A stretch of DNA of 64,000 nt. It comes from Spirogloea muscicola. Taxonomy: Eukaryota > Streptophyta > Zygnematophyceae > Spirogloeales > Spirogloeaceae. This document shows, in pieces, positions 11,545 through 26,734 of this stretch. The notes below the pieces were generated by a model. The model saw only the letters and a list, made by a program, of their open reading frames with translations. It ran no database searches and had not been told where the DNA came from. Made by a program: the position numbers and the translations under genes. The stretch covers positions 555,411-619,410 of the forward strand of contig WELB01000018.1 in NCBI GenBank assembly GCA_009602725.1, written 5' to 3'. The number at the start of each line of letters is the position of its first letter. Within the stretch, counting starts at the first letter, position 1.

Positions 11545-13467
11545 GGCCTATGGCAGGCAGCTCAGCAGAAGAACCATATTCATGAGTACTGAAGTCCTGG
11601 CTGAGTGTGCGTGAGAAGCTGGAGCTGCTCCTCTTGTGCATTACTTCTACTCTTGAGGCGGCCACGCAGGCGAAGAGGACCAAGTTTGCAACAAGACGGC
11701 CGCAGGCATCTCCATTCCATGGCAGTGATCTACTCAACGGACACGCACAACGCCTTCTCCAGTTACTGGCGCTTGTTGACCTCCTCGCTCAACGTGTGCC
11801 CATCCAACAGGCTCTGAGTGGTGAGCAACTGGGCTTGCATGGGCTCTTAGCTGGCTTGCAAAGATATGTGCATGGCTTGTCAATACTTGCCTTCGCAGGG
11901 CCTCACCTCGCATCAAGCCATACTTGTGAATGCATGGTGGGCACTCGTCATGTGTGATTTACCTTCAGCAATGTGTCTGGCCAGCCTCCAGCTGATGCGT
12001 ATGGTATGTGAAGCCTGCATTAAGGAGCTAATGAGGGAACCTAAGGGCATTGCCTTCTAACCCGGATTGTTGTTCCTCCTTTGGCCAATCACAGAAATGT
12101 GCAGGGAGGAATGTTGAGGCCAAATGGGATTGAGGCTGTAGGAGCGGGAGTTGGATGTCTGATTTTCCTACTCAAAGAACTGGCCCGATCAAATGCTTAA
12201 TACAAAAAAGTTGGTGGCCACCAGCATGTTTGTGCTCTTGGAGTCAAGGTATCCAGGCCTTGGCTGGCTGCTCGCAATGGTGGATACTGCAGCCTACATG
12301 CAGATGAGCAGATAGGCCGCCAGTTATTGGAGACGGAAGAAGATAAGTTTGCTACTCTCTGACAAATTTCCTTCAATCATTGGGGTCAACCCTTGCAGTG
12401 CAGTTCCAAGTGCAGGTACGTACTGTTTGATTGGACAATGTCACAAATCAGTCTCAAGTAGGATCCTTCATGGGTACTTTGAGCAAGCAAAGGCGAGTTA
12501 GTTCATGCCCGTGGCGCAGCAGCGTTGCCGCTTACCTGAAATGAGTTGGCCTGCCACGTGCCGACCGCAGTAACAATGTCATTGCCCCCATCGTCTGGCT
12601 GTGGATGCGGTGACGGTGTGCATGGTTGCTCATATGTGTGGTGTTGTTGTCTGCCTCGTTGATGGATAAGGAGGAGACAGCCTGCTCATACTAGGGCATT
12701 TGTTCATGGTCAACTTATCATTGATAAGTTAGTTTCTAGCTGATAGATTCCGTGCATAAACTGCTGTGATGTCCCTAGGTGACCAGGGGTGCGCATGCTT
12801 AGCTGGTACACATTGAACTCTTGACCCACATCAAAAGAACCGGGAAATATTGCAAACGTTTGTCAACTATCCGCAGTCATAGTGGGACTCCTGTCTTCAG
12901 TCTCCTGTCCTGTCTCTTATCTCTGAGCCTCGATGAACCGCTTCTGTCATTTGCAAGTCGTGAGCACAATACCTCTCTGCCCACTGTGCACACCACTCAT
13001 TGTTCCTACAATCGACCAACTGTTTGAAGCTTCTGAATTGTGACGACGCCAGTGGTATGCAGCTATTTTCCAATCATTCATAGCTGCGGATTATAGCTGA
13101 CATCTGATCAAGCGACCATTTGTGCTGGTGGCATACCCAGCAAACTTATAGTCCATCGAACGGCTGCACAGCAAAGTGAGGTCCGTGGTGCCGATGGTGC
13201 TAATGTCTGGCACAGTGACCAAGAGTCAATCAGTGACTGGGCTTACATGGCATCTAGGCATCAAATTTACGGTTTCAAAATCGGGTGTTTAGGATCTGGA
13301 GAAGCAGGCTTTGGTACATCCGTAAGTGTTGAATATGTTTGTAGCTGATTATCTAGTCACCAATCTGAAATTCTGTCGCTTCAATGAGCAGACACGAGTG
13401 AATGGATTATTCTGGAGCAGACAAGTTTTCCAGCTAGGCTAAGTAGTGCTACTGTGGCCTCATTGTC
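11545..13467. other. Noncoding middle of duplication copy B
   Basis: Aligns with 7044-9134 but is shorter because of several deletions. No gene is recognised. Confidence 0.6.
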
Positions 13468-14288
13468 CTACTTCCGAGGAACTACGACTACGTTCCATCT
13501 GTCAATTGGCGGCTCCCCGGCAAAGATGCCACTCTTCTCAATGTCCTCGTCAAGCATTGACTCCAAGCTGCCTAATCCGCTGATTATCCAACCGAATTGC
13601 ACTTTGTTCATTGCCTTGCGTTCCATGTCGACGTAGCAGGCAAAGGCGGCGTCGATGACAACAATATCATATTCGTACTGGAGAGTGTCGCAGAAGTCGA
13701 AGTCGATCGGGCATCCGAGGATGATGCCCTCGGTCCCGGCCTCCTTGGCCATTTCGACCCCCTTCCTCATCCTCTTCTTCGTCTCTTCCGGGTCCATCTG
13801 GAAGTCCTCGAATTGCAGGTCGAGCCTTGCAAAGGAGACGACTCGGTTTCCACATCCGTATTCGCGAAAAGATTTTTCCATCTGGAACTGCCACTTCTCG
13901 ACGCCGATAATGGAGAAACGGTTGCAAATGCCGGTGATTGCGATGAGCGAAGCCTCGCAAGGGGCGTGACGATCATACCTCCGCAGACCTCTCGCGCCCC
14001 CTTGAGGGTGTCATAGAAGCAGAATATGGCTCATCCATCATAGCCCTTATTGCCGGCGTCGTGCACCAGGTGAAGGACGGGCTGAGTGATGGCAGCTTCA
14101 CTGGCGCAGTGTTGGAGGTTGGTGATGTTCTTCCCGGGAAGATTAAGCGAGACAACATGTACCTCCACATGAGGAGACTTCACCCTGGAAATCATGTCGG
14201 AGACGGCCTTGTTGTGCTTGGGGGTGGTTACCGGGTTGATCCATAGTAGTGTTATCGGCGTGGTAGCCGGTCTCTCTGTGGTGGCCAT
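13468..14288 (-). pseudogene. Broken racemase paralogue
   Basis: Clear copy of the gene at 9135-9965. The N-terminal part (14031-14288) is open from ATG through LLWINPVTTPKHNKAVSDMI but stops where the active copy has GGA TGC: here the codon is TGA, just before the first catalytic Cys. A one-base loss in the following GTCAGCGCC block changes frame, and two in-frame three-base losses are also seen. The C-terminal part (13468-13881) is open again, with the second motif changed from LGCTIE to LGCPID. It is best read as a decayed duplicate. Confidence 0.88.
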
Positions 14289-15514
14289 TCATCTGCAATG
14301 AGTTAGTGGTTGGTCTGAGTGCGTGTGCGTATGTGTATCTTTGACACCGTAGATGGTGGTGAAAAGCTTTGGGTTCGAGCGAGTAAGGGTGCAAAGGCGC
14401 TAGGTAGACTGGTCGATGTGCGTCAAGCCTGAGGAAGGAGAGGAAATGAGGGGGGGGTGAGTAGGACTCTTGATGGTGGGCTGTGCGTGGGATGATGCGG
14501 AAGCAGAAGAAGCAGCAAGAGGGGGCGAGGGCTGCCAAAGGCCAGCCCATCAAAGCATTTACAGTCCACAAGGTCCACGGTGATCAGGAAAGCAAGTGAC
14601 ACACCAAGGATTGTATTTGTTAAGTAAATAAATGTGGTGAACTAGCGTATATAGTACATTTGACTCAGCCAGAGGGCCATAGAAGCGCCATACGGAGAAA
14701 AGGGGTAGCTCGGTCAAAGGGAGAAACGGGACGCCCCGGCCCGTTTGCTTGGTTAAATTACTGGTGCGACCACTTCTGCTCCAGTGCGCCCTAGCTATGG
14801 CTGCCATCCACCTTGAGTGCGAGAGGAGCCTGTGCAAGTCTCTCCCTAACTGTCACCATGAGCAGACCTGCGTCTGTACCTCTGAGACAAGGCGGGCCGC
14901 TGCAGGGGCAAACGCCCAGCTGAGGACACGGAGTGGAGAAGACGAGAATGTTGAACCTCACTCTTCGTTATTACTCTTCAGAGTTAGTGAGAGCTGAGGG
15001 TTTAGGAGTTTCACCATCACTCAGCTGGGGCTCAGGCGTTGGAGAAGCGTTTCTCCAGCAGAGAGTGCCGCGCTCTGTCCGCGCCTTCTTGCCCATGGCG
15101 GCGATGGCAGCAGACTCCGAGGAAGCAGGCCGGCAGCAACTCGAGGAAGGCGGCCTTGGCGCTGGCAAGGAGGAGGTGTGGGTGAATGGAGCTCGGTGGC
15201 CCGTGTTGGTAGTGAGCGAGCTTATGCCCACTGACCCCCTTTGTATCGATTGAAAGAAGCAACAGCTACACGAAGCACAATCGGCCCGCCGGGAAAAGGG
15301 CCCAAGAGGGGCCGGCCCGAAGGTGTCCGTTAAGCTAGTGGGTCCGTGTGAATCTCACACTTGTGATTCTGCGTACGTTTCACTCCGATGGTCCGGGCAA
15401 GCCGCCCCCTGGAAATAGCAGGCGCTTCTAGTGGGACACTTAAGTCATATCAGGAAAACCCATATCAAGAACTATTATAAGGAGCTAATGCCTATATTCT
15501 AACATGGAAGAAGT

Positions 15515-15700
15515 GGCACACACAATGGGGGCAAGGGCTGCAAAAAGCCAGCCCAAAAAGAATTGACAAAGGTTCGGAGGGGCGTTCAAGCGTGTAGCAG
15601 CTACAAAGGGGCCTGAAGATGCTATGTCAGAGGAAAGGGCTCGCCCATTGAGGATATGGGCTGGAACAGCCAGCCTAAAAGAGAATGAACGAAGTACAAG
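15515..15700 (-). repeat. Two adjacent hairpin repeat copies
   Basis: First copy: GGGCAAGGGCTGCAAAAAGC then CAGCCCAAAAAGAATTGACA. Second copy from 15640: AAGGGCTCGCCCATTGAGGA, then GGGCTGGAACAGCCAGCC and AGAGAATGAACGAAG. Confidence 0.75.
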
Positions 15701-17774
15701 AAGCGGGCTAGGCGAAGCACTAAGGAAGACAAGCACAATAAGAAGCTGAGCTACGAAGCACTCTGTAACCCCAGCTGAGCAGTCGCAGGTCAGAGATGCT
15801 AGGCTGCTGGAAGGGGGTCCCCTGGCCAGAGCCAGAGGCAGCAGCGAGGGCGCGGCCGGCACGAAGGTGCAGTCAGAACAGGGGGAGGATGGATGTAACG
15901 AAGTTACACAAGATGGAACATCTATATCATGGGGATGATAGCTGGAGGGGGTACTGAGGAGGCGAAGGACGCGCGCGATATTAGAGAAAGCGCATCTCTG
16001 AATAATGGCGCGCGACGCTGATGAAGGAGCAATATGGAATTCGGGAGCGCGACGGCGGCAAAGCCGACTAGTATTAGTATTAGTATTCCGCGCGGGTCCC
16101 CCGCAATCGGCGGCGACTCCAGCGGCGGAGGCGGCGGCCACGGGTGGATCTTCTGTGAGGGCTTAGCAAGTGGCCGGGCGCCTAATATTCCCATGAGGCC
16201 GGGGGCAGGGCCCCGAGAACCTCGATGGTTACTAAAGGAGGAGGGGCGGCCAATCGTGGGCCCAATCTCCCCCCCCCAGACGCTTACACTTGGCAATGTC
16301 AACAATTCAACAGCTGGTTTGTTTTGACCCATTGCATACGTTTGGCTCCGACTCCTTTGCTTCGCGACACCAACGCCTCGTCCTTGGGCTTGACGATCCT
16401 CATTCTTTACAATGGATCACTCAGTAGTTACGAGTGAGGAGCCTCAGATCCGACAGACTAGCTGCCGGAAAACTATCCCCAAAGAAGGGGGGTGGCTATT
16501 GAATGCGGCTATAGATTGCAGCCAAAAGGTGCGAAATCAGAGTCGCCAGATCTAAGGAAAAGCAAAGACGTATGGGCCCACTGCTCGGGCTGCGCATACT
16601 GTATCTCACGTACGCATTCAAAAAGCAGCGACTAGAGGGTGAAATCAAAGGAAAAGGATGATGTCTATGAAGCTATTGATGGGGTTGAGTCAATTGCCTC
16701 TCTCGGCTGAGAAGCTGGACTCGGACTAAGAGGCGATGCGTGGTACGGCCAAAAACATGGCAGTGGAAGCCAAGGCGCTTGCAAAGGTCTTCACGAGTTT
16801 CCGAAGCGGCACCTGCACTTGTGAGAAGCTGCACACAGGGCCTGTTTAAAGTGCCAGGTGCCGCACACTGCTTGTCCCACGCTGCTATTGCTTGGAGGGG
16901 TTGGGTCTGACAATGGAGTAGGAGCAAATACAATCTGCGATGATGTGACTCTAAATCTGGTTCTGGCGGCATGGTGTGCTGCTGCCCGCGCTTTATCTGC
17001 TGCCAGCCGACCTAGGCAAATGCGATGCAGTGTAAAGGCTGAATGACAGGTGCAGGCAGGCAAAGTAGTCAAGTCTCTTCAATTTGGCAATGGTGGCCTG
17101 CAGCCGAGGAATAGAGACTAATGGCTGATGTGGAGGGCACGGATGTGGGTCATGGTCGAGGGTGGCGACACGCACACGCACGGGGTGATGGCTGTGTTTC
17201 GTTCTTCCAGCCATCTACCTGGGGTGGCATGGCACCAAGGGTTGTGTCGCGGCTTGCAGCTAGCAGTAATGAGGATCTCTATCACCTGGATCTGGGTTGT
17301 TATGGCATGTGGAGGGAAGTCTGAAGATCGATTGAAACTATACCTTAAGCGCCGCATGTGGAGCTCTGCATCTGCTGGCATTTAAGTGTAATGATCTGTC
17401 TTCAGTTAGCAGCATTTGAGGTGTATATAAAATACCTGTATCTGGCAGCTTGTGAGGATCAGTATCTGGCAATCACAATAATAGTTGCATCTGAAGTATC
17501 TGAACTTTGGCGGAGATTGACATCTGCTAGTCTGCGTTGAGAAATTCTTGAGTGAAACATGAGCAGATGTGGTCACCCTGGAGCTGCAATGCCAGAGACA
17601 TGAACAGGCACAAGTCAGGAGCAGGCGCAGGCACAAATGCAAAAGTACATGCGAAAGCAGGAACGCGCCGGTGCAGGTCATTTAGGGGCGCTTGGTTTCA
17701 TGCACATGTGCAACGAGGAATAGGCACATTGGGCTTTCATTGAAACTGCGGCATTCACGCTGCTCCGGTCCACC

Positions 17775-17866
17775 TAGCTATGGCTTTTTCGGCACCTCTT
17801 TGGCTTTGAATATTGTCCATTCTTTTCGGGCTGGCTTTGCCAGCCACTCTTCTCTATGGGCGAGCA
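17775..17866 (+). repeat. Dispersed hairpin repeat
   Basis: TTGTCCATTCTTTTCGGGCT is followed by GGCTTTGCCAGCCACTCTTC and TATGGGCGAGCACTT; the same arrangement occurs at 35635-35705. Confidence 0.8.
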
Positions 17867-18983
17867 CTTTGTTTGGCTGCCAACCAAGCATGGGCGGGCG
17901 GTGCCTGTGCTACTTTGATCTATATCTGCAGCTTTGAGCGGATTTGAGTCTGTGCCGCAGAGATGGGCCGGTCTGCTTGTTTTATGATAAGGGGCAAATG
18001 TCGAGCAGACGGTACAGATAGGAGAAGAGATGGGTGGTATTCCTTTTTGGATGCAGCCGGGAGGTGCGACATTGAGAGTCGCCAGATACTGACAAGCAAA
18101 TTTCTAGCATATAGAACGGATTGCCAGTCGATGGGTGAGTCGCTGTGGGCAGCGGATGAGTGGTTGGATTGGGCGCTGGCTTAGCCATGGGAAGGCCTCT
18201 CGCTGAGGCAGCTGACTGAAGGACTGGGGCTTTTGGTCTTCGTGCTTAAGCGGTGACCTTGCCTGACTGCCGAGACCAAGTGCATGGTGCTGTTGTGCAT
18301 TGCTTGGTGGCAACGTGTTGGTACGTCCACCCGGTTGGACGATATATTGACGGTGATGCCTAAGTGTGGGGGTAACCCACGCGGCCAAGGGGGCTTGGCG
18401 CTATTATCAGCAGAGAGTTGAGATTGCCAGCTAAGGATGCGTAAATTTGTGTTTGACATGTTCAGCAGGTTGTGCGGAGCGGCTATCCTCAGCCCACTTA
18501 TCTTTATTTGAGACCGGCCTGCTTCACGCAGGACTCTGACATGGTGGGCAACAGCGTGGTAGGTAATTGGTCATGCTGAAGGCTCTGATGCTGGCGAAGG
18601 AGGCAGCTCGAGAGTATGTCACGAACATACATAGGCTCAATGCAGTTGGTTGTGCGGATTGATACAAGGTATAGTCAATGAATAGTGACATTTCATGAAA
18701 GAAAGATCTAAGACCTGACTATGCAATGCAACTCCTAGTCTGTTGTGCTAGTTCAGCACGCCCAGCGGTGTGGCAAGAATGAATGGCTTCTACGATGTCA
18801 TATTGGTAGCTAGCTAATAGAGGAGTGCTTGCTGATATATTGACAGGGCCGCCACTGTCTGGTGTGACGCTCTTAGCAGAAATTACAAGCTGCTGATATA
18901 TGTGCAGCACTAGCCCTCACTCATAGCTGCAGAACACCTACCTAGCTGCTATTACGTACAAAAACGGCAAAAATTGTTGACTT

Positions 18984-22285
<3,302 letters not shown>

Positions 22286-22608
22286 NNNNNNNNNNNNNNN
22301 NNNNNNNNNNNNNNNNNNNNNNNNNNNNNNNNNNNNNNNNNNNNNNNNNNNNNNNNNNNNNNNNNNNNNNNNNNNNNNNNNNNNNNNNNNNNNNNNNNNN
22401 NNNNNNNNNNNNNNNNNNNNNNNNNNNNNNNNNNNNNNNNNNNNNNNNNNNNNNNNNNNNNNNNNNNNNNNNNNNNNNNNNNNNNNNNNNNNNNNNNNNN
22501 NNNNNNNNNNNNNNNNNNNNNNNNNNNNNNNNNNNNNNNNNNNNNNNNNNNNNNNNNNNNNNNNNNNNNNNNNNNNNNNNNNNNNNNNNNNNNNNNNNNN
22601 NNNNNNNN
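22286..22608. other. Assembly gap (323 N)
   Basis: A block of N that interrupts the 5' part of the carboxypeptidase gene; retroelement sequence starts at its right edge. Confidence 1.
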
Positions 22609-22992
22609 CCGCAATCGACACTTTCGGCTGCTTGGGTCCTCGCTTCCATACCCTACTCGAGAACATAGCGAGTCTGGGATGTGCACGACGCGAGGATATG
22701 CTCCCAGCCCAGATGGGTATGCCGGCAGCCTATCTGTTATTTCTGCGACATCGAGTGTCAACCTGTCTGCAACGAGCTCAGGCATATGCTCTGCATCAGA
22801 AAGCTGGTCGAGCCTTAGCTGCTGGCAAAAGAGCTAGTCGATTGCCGTCCGGTATTCGAGCGTCAGCTAGCGACCTCTATGTGCTGACTCGTGGTTACTG
22901 AGCGGGTCAGCTTAGCAGCAGGTGACGTACATTTGTCCAATGTGCTTGCCTTTGTACTTGGCCACACATGGCCTCCCCATCTCTTAATATAC
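22609..22992 (+). mobile_element. Retroelement 3' end fossil with common tail
   Basis: The end of a reading frame with the recurrent pattern FLRHRVSTCLQRAQAYALHQ, ending SDLYVLTRGY-stop at 22901, then a tail starting TGAGCGGGTCAGCTTAGCAG and containing CAATGTGCTTGCC and CTTAATATACACGCATTCC. The same layout recurs at 33480-33915. Many copies share a fixed 3' end and differ in their 5' extent, which suggests a non-LTR (LINE-like) element, but the class is not proven. Confidence 0.6.
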
Positions 22993-23049
22993 ACGCATTC
23001 CTTTCCTCAACTCCAAAACCCAACCCAAACCCCTGGACCTCCAAACAGC

Positions 23050-23165
23050 GACCTCGATGTGACGACTCGTGGTTACTGAGCGGGTCAGCTCAGCAGCAGG
23101 AGATGTAAAACCGTCAATGTGCTTGCCATTGTACTTGGCCGCTCGGGCCCTCCATCCCTCTGTTC
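23050..23165 (+). mobile_element. Retroelement 3' end fossil, very short
   Basis: Keeps only about the last ten codons (ending TTRGY-stop), the GCGGGTCAGCTCAGCAGCAG block and the CAATGTGCTTGCCATTGTAC tail, directly behind the previous copy. Confidence 0.6.
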
Positions 23166-23215
23166 AGCCTCTGTTCTGGGCTGGCCTCTCACAGCCACCG
23201 CCCTCTCCTGGAAGC
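23160..23215 (+). repeat. Dispersed hairpin repeat, core only
   Basis: TGTTCTGGGCTGGCCTCTCA is followed by CAGCCACCGCCCTCTCCTGG. Confidence 0.75.
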
Positions 23216-24861
23216 GTCGTCTCCTCTCATGACCCCGCACTCCACTTTCGCCATCGCTGGCGCCGGGTGACGCTGAATCCAGGTGCGGCAGGCGCCGCCG
23301 CGCCTGCAGTGCCGTCTCACGGCCTGGCCGTGCCCGGCGACTGCTCCCCCGAGCGAGGCATCGTGGCAACGTGGGCGCCGGGCGGTGGCTCTGTTGGTGG
23401 CCAGCCAGAGCGACGCACTCCCAGCATCAGAGCCCCTTGACTCGATCATGACCCGAGTCGACGACAGCCTGGTCCAGGAGAAGGAGCTGCACCCCATGTC
23501 GCCGCCACTGGCATGCCCAGCATGAGATGCAGAAGAAGCCTGCCCACTCTGCCAGGACAGAGGTGGCACTTCGAAACATCGGTGGATGTCAATGCCGACC
23601 AATAAGGATTCGGGCAGAGAGATCGTGCCGCTTCAATGTCAATAAGCCACCTGCACAGGTACTTGCACTTCAAAGCCTGCTGCTCGGTCTGTCATACTTG
23701 ACAAAGCCACACAGAACTGCTTCTACTCAGATGCTCATTCTCCGTGCGTTCTTTAGCATGAAGTCGGCAGCCAAGGCTGGCTTAGGAGCGGCCAGCCGAC
23801 ATTGGTGGAGCAGGCCAGCATCCAAGCACGCCGCAACCACACAGGAAGGATGTGTTTTACTGGCAACTGACATCTACACGACTTTTGCTACCAAGCGGCT
23901 GGACTGGCTGCTGCTGCTGGCACTTTGCAGGAAAGCAATGTGACTGGCATGGATCATAAATACGAATCCGTGTACAAAGCTCTTTCGCCTGCTTCTATCA
24001 TCATGCGCCTCTCCGTCTTGCTGCAGGCGTCCACTTTGCATCTACCCGCTAGGCGCATGCTAGACGGAGCTTTGGGGCTCTGTATGGGCGCCTCCTCTTT
24101 CCATTATGTCCGACTTGTGATTGCTGATGATTGGCTACTGGAACCCCCACCAGGGCAGCCACTGCATTGGCTGAGTAGGCGTCCTGTCTGAGACAGCTTA
24201 CTCTTAGACCAGCACCTCGTGTACCTATGGCCCATGTCCTGTCCACCATTTTTGCTGGTTTGTCGGTACTGCTGCTACTGATGGAAGCCCGTAGTCTTCC
24301 CTCGAGCTGTTGCCAGCTTGGTGGACTTCCTCTTTGCTTGAGCAGGGAATGCGCGACTCTTGCCCCCTCTCTGTACTTGAGCCTCCCTGGCTTGCTCCGC
24401 GTAGGCCCTCTTGTCCATGCTTTGGACTGGCCGTTCACAGCCACCGCCCTCTCACTTTGGAGGAGCACCTTCCTTGGCTGGCTGCGCACAGCTGCAGCCG
24501 CTCAGACGAGAGAGGCTTTCTGCAAAGGAGGTGGTGGCTGCAAGAGGAGAAAGAGTCTCCCAAATTAGGGCGATGGCTATGATTGGCCAACCTAGAAAAA
24601 GAATGAACTGAAGGAAAGGCTGTGGAAGGCCAGCCCAGGAAAGTGGACACCTCTGAAGGGGTTGCTATGTAACGATATTTACATAGCTGGATTGTCGATG
24701 CAGCAGTAAGAACTCGACAGGTGACTCCGAGACTAGACAACTCACCAGACTGACAGTAATGTGGCTGTCAATGCTGCAGGGAAAGGCTTGACAGATGCCT
24801 AGAGAGACTATACACCTAAGCAGGCTGACGACCGGGGAGGTTGGTATCTTCCTCAAGCTAA
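23215..24861. other. Repeat-derived region without recognised gene
   Basis: A GC-rich part (23200-23520) is followed by ordinary sequence with short open frames only. Two hairpin repeat copies lie at 24405-24475 (+) and 24565-24655 (-), facing each other about 100 bases apart. Confidence 0.45.
24405..24655. repeat. Pair of hairpin repeats facing each other
   Basis: Plus copy: TTGTCCATGCTTTGGACTGG with CACAGCCACCGCCCTC. Minus copies: GGGCGATGGCTATGATTGGC with AACCTAGAAAAAGAATGAAC, then GGCTGTGGAAGGCCAGCCCA. Confidence 0.7.
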
Positions 24862-25722
24862 GGGCCAATTTACATCGGGACGGACGGACGGACGCTGGCG
24901 TCCGCCCCGTTGGGAGGGGGGACGCGGCCACGGAGGCCGAGGCCGCCTGCACGTGCAGGACCGAATCGGAGACTTCGTGTATTGGGGTTTGAGGGGTGCC
25001 AGCTGTCCCTTCTCGGGCAGGCCGAAGGGGGTGGAGGACGAGGGAGGGGGGGGCGGACGGAACTGGGCCCTCCTCGGGAGATGGGCCCAGTTCCGTCCGC
25101 CCTCGTGGCAAAAGCGCGCGTTTCCGCCTTAACGCGCCCCAAAAGGCGTCCTAGTCAGCGCCGATGTGGCGCCTCCGTGGCGCGCGTCCGCGTCCGGGCG
25201 CGCAGGCTGTGTAAAGCCGGGCTGTGTAAAGCGGGACGGACGGACGGACGGAGGGGTACGTGTCGCGCGGTGTATGGAACGCCCGGCTTTACACAGCCTG
25301 CGCGCCCGGACGCGGGACGCGCGCCACGGAGCGCCACATCGGCGCTGACTAGGACTCCTCTTGCCCCCGTTAAGGAGGAAGAACGTGCCATTTGCACATC
25401 TGGCGCTGACTAGGACGCAATAAATCCCCGTTAAGGAAGTAACTCGGCGTACCACGAGGGTGGTCAAGTTCCCGGCCCTCCTCCCGAGGAAAAGCGTGGC
25501 CGAATTGACTGGAGGGCCGAGCTTTCGACCCCACCCCCCCCCCCGCCAATGTGCTTGCCTTTGTACTTGGCCACACATGGCCTCCCCATCGCTTAATATA
25601 CACGCATTCCCCCCCCCTGTTCCGCAAATGCAGGCGGCCACGGCCTCCGTGGCGGCGACCCACCCCATGACCCAGTGGTCAGCACGTGCGTGACCGACCG
25701 ACCGAGTGTAAAGTGGCCCACA
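24862..25722. mobile_element. Nested palindromic (foldback, MITE-like) element
   Basis: The ends are inverted copies: left GGGCCAATTTACATCGGGAC followed by GGAC repeats; right, read on the other strand, GGGCCACTTTACACTCGGTC followed by GGTC repeats. Both run about 100 bases inward through a CCACGGAGGCCGAGGCCGCC-type block. Inside are a second inverted pair (25147-25220 against 25283-25357) and a short perfect hairpin with 19-base arms at 25052-25070 and 25083-25101. A retroelement tail (25548-25607) lies in the right half. No transposase is seen; a target-site duplication is not clear. Confidence 0.75.
25548..25614 (+). mobile_element. Retroelement 3'-tail unit alone
   Basis: Starts exactly at CAATGTGCTTGCC and ends near ACACGCATTCC; nothing of the preceding reading frame is present. 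It has the same left boundary as the solo tail at 35274-35340. Confidence 0.7.
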
Positions 25723-26734
25723 GAGGCCGGTAGGGCGTCGACAGCTACAGAGGGGGAACCCCAGAAGGAGGGGGTGGTGATGTCTTTTTCACCACCCTTG
25801 GACCCCTGAACCTTGCCCCTGCAAAGTTCGTACTTTGTTACTGTTGCAACACCATCCATTGCCTTCCCGACTTTTCTTGCTCCGTTGATACTCTGGGCTT
25901 GGCATTTTGCTCGATTAAGTACACCAATGGACATTGACGTGGACATCAAACTGCTCACATTAGCCCGTTGGTAGTAGACCATAAGTGGTCATGACATGCC
26001 CAATCACTGCTTGCCCATTCACTGGCCATTGGCAGGTTGTTGACGGGGGTACCATTGTTTGGTCGGAGGTGGGAGACCAACACGGTAGACTGCAGGTTGG
26101 GTAAATCGTTCGTAGTCCTGTTTAAGATTGTGCGCGGGTCGTCAACTCAACTAGTGACCATTGGTGCCTGTCACTACCTGGGGGCTGGGTTGGTCTAGCT
26201 TACGGAGAGACCCGGAGCGCGTGGGCTATCCAGGAAGACAGTGAGAGGGCGAGGCTGTTGACTTTCTCACACACCGTAGATCCTAAGATTCACCCTCAGA
26301 CCCCTTCAGACCTCTAGACCTTGGGATTCTGCTCCTACTCTACCATTGCTAACCCCGTATTATTCCTTTTCAACCTTTCCAGCTTCGCTGAGCGCCTGGG
26401 CTTAGCAATCTGCTCGCCCTGGGAGGCGAAGGCTCTGTGCCAATCACAGACCGCTGGACATACAATCATGAGGCAATTTTGTCACAGCAAATTCAGACAC
26501 AGTCGCATTCAGGACCCTTGAGAGGTGCTAAGCATACTGTTGGCCAAATCAGTCTTCTCCAACCTAGTCAGATGTAGAACGTATGCAAGGTGTAGTACTC
26601 AGTAATTTGGCAGGCCTGATGCTGCACAAATATTCTCAACCTCAGCTCATGACTGCTGGCGTGCAGGCGCATAGAGAGACAGCCACCTCAGAAAGACACC
26701 GACGAGCAGGACCAAGATAGGTCACAGAAATCTG
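25723..26734. other. Intergenic stretch
   Basis: No gene or repeat recognised; short open frames without motifs. It lies downstream of the next (minus-strand) gene and may include its 3' UTR. Confidence 0.4.

Larger units (their letters stand above)
10575..14600. repeat. Tandem segmental duplication, copy B
   Basis: Collinear with 6103-10265. It contains three exon copies from the LpxB-like gene (10826-11541), the noncoding middle, a broken racemase copy (13468-14288) and the upstream region including an AAAGCATTTAC block near 14550 that matches AAAGCATGTAC near 10220. Confidence 0.9.
14289..18983. other. Long stretch without a recognised gene
   Basis: Up to 14600 it belongs to duplication copy B. 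Hairpin repeats lie at 14500-14560, 15515-15590, 15640-15700 and 17775-17866. A GC-rich open segment at about 14930-15250 (+) contains an ATG-rich Ala/Glu/Gly reading that could be a lone first exon, but nothing follows it. The rest shows only short open frames without recognisable motifs. Confidence 0.5.

Noticed and set aside
14930-15253. Open frame with a start-rich Ala/Glu/Gly segment, possible first exon
   Set aside because: No downstream exon, motif or conserved partner could be found; too weak to call a gene.
23240-23680. GC-rich frames with scattered Cys residues near 23510-23600, considered as an integrase zinc finger
   Set aside because: Spacing of Cys and His does not fit a known zinc-binding pattern.
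24880-25700. Several long overlapping frames on both strands
   Set aside because: They arise from the GC-rich palindromes, which leave several frames open by composition; no protein motif.
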